Below are positions 57,803-64,000 of a stretch of DNA of 64,000 bases, piece after piece. Both the position numbers and the translations under genes were made by a program. Position 1 is the first letter of the stretch, and the number at the start of each line of letters is the position of its first letter. The notes below the pieces were generated by a model. That model was given only the letters and a program-made list of their open reading frames with translations. It did no database searches and had not been told where the DNA came from. The DNA comes from Herpomyces periplanetae (lineage: Eukaryota; Ascomycota; Laboulbeniomycetes; Herpomycetales; Herpomycetaceae), in contig WMKJ01000028.1 in NCBI GenBank assembly GCA_009733715.1, positions 1 through 64,000 on the forward strand, written 5' to 3'.

Positions 57803-59157
57803 ATGGATATATTTGAAAGTGCATTATTTTACCGGCACCACGGTGGTATGGTTGAGCAAAAATTTGAGGAGTACTTTCGCTGTTATCCCGTAGCAATGAT
57901 GCCCGGACCTGATCGTGATGATGCTAATCACGGAGGAAAAATATTTTTACCACCGAGTGCCTTAGATCGTTTAGCACGTTTACACATTTCGTATCCTATG
58001 TTATTCGAAATTGTTAACACAACGGCGGGGTTGCGATCTCATGCAGGAGTTTTGGAGTTTATTGCTGAAGAAGGCAAGGTTTATTTGCCATATTGGGTAC
58101 GTTCTAATACTCTCTGTTTACCCTTTATATACATGATATACCAACCAAATGCAAGATCACATATAAAACACAAAAACCGTAAGGTTATGTGTATGAATTG
58201 TCTTGATATCTTTTTACTTTCCGTTTTTTTCCATAAGTTTTGAATTTGTAAGCTTAAAAACTAACACTCGCCGCGCCATACTGTACCCAATGTATACCCC
58301 TACGGGTATACTTTTCATGAATATTTTCTACTTAGCTTATGCAAATTTTACTCCTTCAACCGGGTGATTTAGTCCAAATTAAATCCACCGATTTACCATC
58401 TGGTACATTTATTAAACTCCAGCCACAATCACCTGAATTTTTGAATATATCGGATCCCAAGGCTGTATTAGAGAATGCATTTCGGAATTTTTCATGTTTA
58501 ACAACCGGCGATATATTCACATTTTCGTACAATGATACGATATACTCTGTTGCTGTGTTGGAAACTCGGCCTGACAATCCTAAACATGCTATATGTACAC
58601 TTGAAACCGATTTAAGTGTAGATTTCGCACCGCCAGTAGGTTATGTTGAGCCTGAACGGCAGACCCATTCGGGTTTAGAGAACGGTGGGACCGGAGATCC
58701 TACTTCAAATGCTGGATTTACATCTGAAAGTTATGCTTCAACCTTGAATAATATGTTTGGACAGGGTCCAATGGCTAAAGAAATTAATTACGCTGCTATA
58801 GCACCCGATAGAAATGTTGCTAAGCAATATGGTTCGAATATACGTAATGTACCACTTTCAGGTCAGCATTTTCAGAGTAAAGGGCGTCGACTCGTTGAAC
58901 GAAAGTCAACCGCAGCGAATAAAGCAAATTCGTCAACTACGTTAAATAACAATCCTAAACCATCCGAAGAATGTACTAATAGTATTCCGACCAACTTAAA
59001 TCGAATTTACGCTCCCCTTCGTCTACCTCACGGTCAACTTTTTTTCGGTTACGCCATTTTACCCGTTCCGGAAAATGGAATTCCCGATGACTCGGTAAAC
59101 CCGAAATCCCCCAAACAACACTTTCTTGGCTCGGGAAACTCTCTAAACCAAAAATAA
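57803..59157 (+). CDS. UFD1: Ufd1, Cdc48 substrate-recruiting cofactor
   Basis: With Npl4, Ufd1 brings ubiquitinated substrates to Cdc48/p97 for extraction, including in ERAD. Two exons (57803-58096, 58336-59157) give 371 residues. The double-psi barrel domain starts EEYFRCYPVAMM and includes GGKIFLPPSALDRLARLHIS. The intron falls in YLPYW/LMQILLLQPGDLVQIK, a conserved junction. PQSPEFLNISDPKAVLENAF and RNFSCLTTGDIFTFSY are strongly conserved. The rest, to ~residue 360, is looser and should include the Npl4- and Cdc48-binding stretches. The ATG at 57803 (MDIFESALF) was chosen over upstream in-frame non-ATG codons. Confidence 0.95.
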
Positions 59158-59645
59158 CCCGGCCCGACTTCTCACCCCACTCCCCGTATAGCCATGCCGC
59201 TGTGGCGTCGCACACTCACGTGGGCTGGGCCACGTGATAAATCAACTAGCGAGGGATATGCGGACATATAAAGTGAGCCAGTAAATGCATTAATGGACCA
59301 ATTTGTCTTTTAACTATTTTTTTTCAATCCTTCCCCCTCTCCCGTTAACCGTTTATATATGCATGAAGTGAAAGGGATTTAGTTTACAGTGTGCTGAGGA
59401 AGTTGGTTGGGATAGGATATAACAAGGTAAAATGTGGGTATTGAGGGAACGGGGGAGTGACCGTATCTATTGCAATTTGTGTGTGTGCGTGTGTAGAAAA
59501 GAGGAATTTTGACATTGAATCGATTACAGTGAACCGCAAGTCAAAACGTGGAAACTTTCAAATACTGTTTTCCGCATCGTGTACCCGGTGAAACTCTGTC
59601 GGCCTATTACACGGGGCAACAGTTTCGATAACGCTTGTACTCAAA
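59158..59645. promoter_or_regulatory. UFD1-TRS31 intergenic region with paired CACGTG sites
   Basis: TCACGTGG and CCACGTGA form a perfect inverted repeat with a 6-nt spacer at 59216-59237, some 410 bases upstream of the TRS31 ATG. No gene is seen. Confidence 0.5.
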
Positions 59646-60608
59646 ATGTCGAGCAAAAAGTCAATCTACGATCGTAACCTGAATCGAACGCGAAACGCCG
59701 AAGTTAGTCGCGCTGCTTTCGCTTATTTATTCAGCGAAATCGTCAGCTACGTGCAAAAACAAGTTACTGGCATCGCTGACCTTGAGAAACGGTGTGTAAG
59801 TGGAAAAGTGTTCTTAACGTTACCTTGTAATGCACATTGGTAAACTTTGGTGCATAACAATACTCGTCATCTCACTACCCTGCACGTTGTGGGATTTGAC
59901 TGTACTAGTGCTACTGCGTCTGTATACTCGGTTCCACGCTACACATGCCACACAACGTTTTATGAAAGGTGTTAGTACATTGGAATGTGGGCTTATTGTC
60001 ATTGAAAAATTACTTTTAAAAGACTTAATTCATTAGGTTATCCGATTGGCGTACGAATATTTGAGCTACTCTTAGCTCGACCTACTTCATCAAGCTCATC
60101 ATCAGGTTTAAACTCATCGTCAACATCTACTTCAGCGGCATCCTCTTCCACTGCTTCAGCCTCTCTGGTAACCTCAAGCGTTCCCACATGTCGACCAACA
60201 CGAATTCTCGCCTTATTACAATTTATTCATTCGGCACTCTGGCGACATTTATTCGGTAGACCAGCTGACGCCCTAGAACGTTCAGCGACACAAGCTAATG
60301 AATACATGATAAGTGATAATGATCCACTAGTCAATCTTTACATAAGCGTTCCGCGAGAAATTTCTCAATTAAATTGCGCTGCCTTTGTAGCCGGAATTAT
60401 CGAAGGTGTATGCGAATCTGCCGGCTTTCCGACCCACGGGGTTACGGCTCACTGGGCCAATGATGCGGAAGATGATAGCACCGACACTCGGAATTCCGGA
60501 TCAAAGCAAATGTGGCCAGGAAAGACAATCTTTTTAATTAAATTTCAACAACAAGTCCTCGACCGCGAGGAAATGCTGGAACGTTTGAGCAGTGGAAAGA
60601 GCAAGTAA
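59646..60608 (+). CDS. TRS31: TRAPP complex subunit Trs31/TRAPPC5
   Basis: This core Bet3-family subunit of the TRAPP tethering complex and Rab exchange factor acts in ER-Golgi traffic. Exons 59646-59791 and 60023-60608 give 243 residues, against ~190 in human TRAPPC5. Conserved blocks are KKSIYDRNLNRTRNAEVSRA (N-terminus), LEKR/LNSLGYPIGVRIFELL (across the splice), LLQFIHSALWRHLFGRPAD, PLVNLYISVPREISQLNCAAF and VAGIIEGVCESAGFPTHGVT. The extra length is a Ser/Thr-rich insert of ~35 residues after the second block and a short acidic loop before TIFLIKF. The acceptor AAAAG (60022) is atypical, but the conserved LNSLG is only kept with it. Confidence 0.92.
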
Positions 60609-60760
60609 ACGGGGAATCCCAATGTTAAGCCATGTGGGGGACAGAGTACGCATCATCAAATGAGCCTTTAGCGCGTTGCTCGTTGCATGATATGGTACGG
60701 TACGGTACTAGTAAATACACATTTCCACTGGCACATGTATAAACTTAAGATGATATTAGT

Positions 60761-61961
60761 TTAACCGGAATTTGGTGTAAAGAATTGCGTGAGAATGTGG
60801 TTACGATGCCGAATTATTGCACCTTTACCGGACAATGCTCTCTGTAACCAGTGAATTCTCCAACCATGCCCTAAATCTGCTTGTAAGATTAAGTGAGTAT
60901 ACGAAAACAGGGCGGCATCAATTAGTCCAGGATTTTCCGTATCAAATATCCACGTAGACTCTTTGAGTAAGGAATTAAAAGCGGCAAAAGCAATTTCGGC
61001 TTGTGAGTAAATAGCGTCGGCATCGATTTCCGAATTGAATGATGAATGGCGGAGTAATTGATTAACGGCTGCATTTTGAATATCTCGAGCGAGGTAACGT
61101 TGAAGAAGGTAATTACTCGTAACCGAAGAGATAGTTAACGGCCAAGCTACGGTATAAAAATTTTGGGTAAGATAAAGTGAAAATAACCATGCGCGGTGAA
61201 TAGAGTGTTCGATAAGTGACATGAAAACGTCTTCTCGCTCATGATGGGAAATTCCACCCGAAGGTTGGACATGAGTTGTCCAATTGACAATTTTATCCCA
61301 TGGTATACATTGTACACACGTCGGGTTTGACGTATGCGTAAGAATAAAAGGTAACTCTCCCGAGGGTGACGCATGGTTAGTGGACGGTACTATGTTAAAC
61401 TTAACACCCGCGAAGCGTAGATAGGTCTTAAGCGGATTGATTTTGTTAGTTTAATATGAGGAAATTGATTAATTTGGTAAGTTGTGCATGTGCAATTGTA
61501 CGCGTAGGCAGACGCTACATTTTCTTTCTCAAATGGGTACATACCTGGTATAAGAGACATTTAGGATTGAAAGATGTAAAATAGGTCGAATCGGGTGTTA
61601 TGAATATGTACAAGGAGGGATAAAGAGGATTGAAAGAAGGAGTAGGATTACTGCGTAGTGGTAAAGTATTGGGAGGTCCAATACATAGAGGAACGCGCTC
61701 CAGTAGCCATTTAACAGGACGGGGTGTAGAAAATATCCAATTCCATAAAGAGATTAAAGTGAAGAATGAACGAGATTGTGCAAGAGATATCCGGTGATTA
61801 GAAGCTTGTGAAGAATCGGATTGATGATCCGAGTTTTCTAAAGAAACAATGTCCAATTCATTATTATCAGAAGGAATAGTAGGTGACATAGTAGCAAGTT
61901 TAACAGGGTAAGTGTCAATAAGGGAAACTTGTTCATCAGTACAGCCTGCTGAAGATTTCAT
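60761..61961 (-). CDS. Metaxin-like subunit of the SAM complex
   Basis: This GST-like protein belongs to the mitochondrial outer-membrane sorting and assembly machinery that inserts beta-barrel proteins. Exons 61961-61545 and 61426-60761 give 360 residues. After a polar N-terminus comes WLLERVPLCIGPPNTLPLRS, typical of fungal members. The thioredoxin-like half spans the splice (FNPKCLLYQ/TYLRFAGVKF) and contains NHASPSGELPFIL. The GST_C-like half includes EHSIHRAWLFSLYLTQNFY, NSLLKESTWIF and LIDAALFSYTHLIL. I cannot decide between Sam35 and Sam37/Tom37, so no symbol is given. Confidence 0.85.
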
Positions 61962-62205
61962 GCTGCTAAACCCTTAACGAAAAGTGTAGCTTTGAATATC
62001 ATGAATATACAGATATCAAGTACGAGACAATTGAGGAATTGGAGAAAGGTTAACAAAAGAGAAGAAAGTGATTGAAGTAAGAAATAGATGCCATATAAAT
62101 CTTGTAGTATTTTGAGTGCAACAAATTTGCAAAAAAAAACATTAGCGTGTGTTAAAATCTTTTGACGATTTATAGATATTCAACGCGTAGCACACGCCCA
62201 GAAAA

Positions 62206-62955
62206 ATGGTTCGAATTTTATGGGGCCGTGAAAAATTGTGCAAGAAAATAATCAAATTCCCAAATTTCTACTTTCGTCGTGCGCTTCACGATCCTTTTCC
62301 GCCGACTTACCTCCTGGGTCTCGTGACCGTACTTAGGTAATTCGACCCGCCGGGTTTTAGAAGGGCCGAGACTGGATTAATTGAAATTGTGATCGCGGAC
62401 AAAATCACGATGTCGAAAGGCATCGTGATCCTGAACTAACTATTGTACTGCTGACATTAATGAATTCATCTTAATTACTTATACGGTTACGAACTAATTT
62501 GCAGATGGGAGTTCCGGGGAATCAGGTTAGGTTACAGGAGGTAAGGACATGGCAAGTCCCCAAAATACCTACGACCGTAATACTTTTATCTCTTACAAAC
62601 AATTGCAATGACCAATATGTTAATTGCTCGCACGGACAAGTGAATTGTTGTGTTGGAAAAGTTGAACATCTTTATAACCTGGTTTACGTCTTTCAATGAT
62701 TACATTTCGCCCACATCATGAAATTTCCACGGGAATCACCAAATCCATTCCAAGGCAAATACCACATTTACCAGTCGCTGTGTTACGATATTAACTTCGA
62801 AGGCGAAATCAATAAATGGGAAAGTCACGGCCAAAATTGCTTGTTGGAATCGCAAGACGTTCTGCCCGTATAAATTATCGGGATTTTCTAGTTGCACGGT
62901 CTTTGCTAATAATAATGAACTTATCCTGCTTTCACTTTCACATACTACCAGCTAG
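62206..62955 (+). CDS. Possible spliced small gene (speculative)
   Basis: An ATG (62206) opens 43 codons (MVRILWGREKLCKKIIKFP...) that end at AG/GTAATT. A CTAAC and then TTTGCAG lead to a 36-nt exon (62505-62540) closed by GAG/GTAAGG. A third open segment (62775-62955) after ACCAG would finish a ~115-residue Cys-containing protein. A different frame gives a 66-codon ORF ending at 62699 with CNDQYVNCSHGQVNCC, and another starts at 62717 (MKFPRESPNPFQG...). No domain is recognised and the models exclude one another. Confidence 0.18.
62404..62429. other. Perfect 9-bp stem hairpin
   Basis: ATCACGATG and CATCGTGAT flank the loop TCGAAAGG. It lies in an apparently non-coding stretch, or within intron 1 of the speculative small gene. 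Confidence 0.6.
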
Positions 62956-63759
62956 TTTTGTTGAATGGTCTCCTAGATGATTTTTGGTGAGCTATTCACT
63001 AGACCGTCCAATCTGTAAATGTTCAATTAACCAATTATAAATTTACTTACTGGGAACAAACCGAGTATGCCCAAAGAAATGGCCCATGCCGAATAGTGAC
63101 CCAATTTACACGCGTTACATGCTCCCCATCCGCTCACTGATAATTGGTAAGAATAAAACCGCTTTTTCCAAAACCAAATCAACAAATCCCCACTAATCCA
63201 ACAATAAACGCTTCCAAAGAACTATTTTCCTATTAAAACGAACGTTTAAAACTTCGACGCGACGGCAAATCCAAACGCATCTCGTGACCAAACTTTTTGC
63301 GTCACACTCTGGACCGCAGAAATTATCATCCGTTGGGATTATGTAATCGCAAAGGATAAATTTCGTTAAGCGAAGCCAATTTCACGATGAAGCATAAACT
63401 TGTTGATGTAGATGAACAAACTTAAACTACGATTTTGACACTTTGTGCTTAAGGAGTACGCTTATTGAGTAATATTTATGCAAGAAAGATATGTGATACT
63501 AAAGCGTTAAATTATATGGGAAAAATATTTTATCTTAATGGTACATATTGAAATGTAATATATCTATGATATTTATATCGCGTACCACGGATCCATGCGG
63601 AGTTATGCGCTCCGAATAGTTACGTTTGCCTAGGTTGCCATTGATCTTTATATATGCACGTAGATGAGTGTAAGTAAGTGAGCTAATCTACCTTTAGTAT
63701 AATTTACCGTAGATATTACAACTATCCTTTTTTTTCACGTACAAACTGAAAAATAACAG

Positions 63760-63966
63760 TTGTACTTACTCTTTACGTGCACTTCTTGGTTCGCCTTTCA
63801 ACACCTTTGCATATTGAATGGTAATACGCTTGCTTTTTGGCGCGCGAATTACCTTGTACATACGTCCACCTGTTCTGAGCTAACTCTGTGCCCACCTGTG
63901 GCAGCCTGACCTTTCACCTTCTCTGAAGTCATAGCTATTCCAGGACCCCTCATTTTCCCTTATTTC
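63760..63966 (-). CDS. Short basic ORFs near the right edge (uncertain)
   Basis: On the minus strand an ATG near 63958 begins about 34 codons (MRGPGIAMTSEKVKGQAATG...) that end at an AG/GTAATT donor. In another frame a ~34-codon basic segment (MYKVIRAPKSKRITIQYAKV, then LKGEPRSARKE) follows and stops at about 63762. Either could be an exon of a gene continuing past the window. I do not recognise a family. Confidence 0.2.
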
Positions 63967-64000
63967 CCTTTCGCGAATCTCAAAGATATGCCTGTATTAC

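Larger units (their letters stand above)
61962..64000. other. 2-kb unassigned region at the window end
   Basis: No recognisable gene is seen. It holds a perfect 9-bp stem hairpin (62404-62429), an ACCCG/CGGGT palindrome near 62345-62355, several short ORFs with consensus splice sites (next entries), and AT-rich DNA at 63.4-63.7 kb. Confidence 0.35.

Overview
The window is nuclear DNA from a filamentous or early-diverging fungus. The genes are typical of fungi: an Ssk1-type response regulator, a Dbf2/Sid2 kinase, a Cdc25-type RasGEF, a GPI-type GH16 glucanase and Trs31. They are split by short introns (mostly 46-340 nt) with GTRNGT donors and CTAAC branch sites. About 20 protein genes and one intron-containing tRNA-Pro gene can be modelled. 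I recognise no transposon, virus-derived element or CRISPR array. I do not assign a phylum.

Layout. 1-3868: 3' part of a very long Ser-rich protein with a C-terminal PH-like domain (+). 4072-4203: tRNA-Pro(CGG) (-). 4373-5835: SSK1 (-), divergent from DOA1/UFD3 (+, 6448-9144). 9666-10934: RRM/polyproline protein (+). 11140-12430: glyoxalase II (+) with a likely mitochondrial presequence. 12542-14038: unknown protein (-). 14540-15077: QCR8 (-), head to head with PHB1 (+, 15370-16224). 16388-18195: importin alpha (-). 18196-22728: 4.5 kb gene-poor, repeat-rich stretch. 22729-29192: SH3-WW-RasGEF CDC25 homologue (+). 29193-32652: gene-poor stretch. 32653-33963: GH16 glucanase (+). 35910-37127: divergent eIF4E-like protein (+). 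37398-38617: triosephosphate isomerase (+). 38808-42236: CUL4-type cullin (-). 42481-43121: orphan (+). 43734-45458: fatty aldehyde dehydrogenase HFD1 (+). 45717-46359: eL37 (-). 46915-48226: SGF11-like SAGA subunit (-). 49699-52371: POP1 (-). 54455-56602: DBF2/SID2 kinase (+). 56878-57534: WBP11-like factor (-). 57803-59157: UFD1 (+). 59646-60608: TRS31 (+). 60761-61961: metaxin-like SAM subunit (-). 61962-64000: no confident gene.

Most genes are housekeeping genes. Loose functional themes are mitochondrion (QCR8, PHB1, metaxin, glyoxalase II), the ubiquitin/Cdc48 pathway (DOA1, UFD1, CUL4) and signalling (SSK1, CDC25, DBF2). There is no operon and no evidence that these themes reflect a functional cluster. 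The clearest oddities are an eIF4E relative that appears to lack both cap-stacking tryptophans, a CUL4 with long insertions around its neddylation site, a 4-nt first coding exon in eL37, a stopless 3n intron beside the hydrophobic motif of the Dbf2 kinase, and CACGTG palindromes concentrated in intergenic promoters. I did not find evidence for a wholly new multi-gene system.
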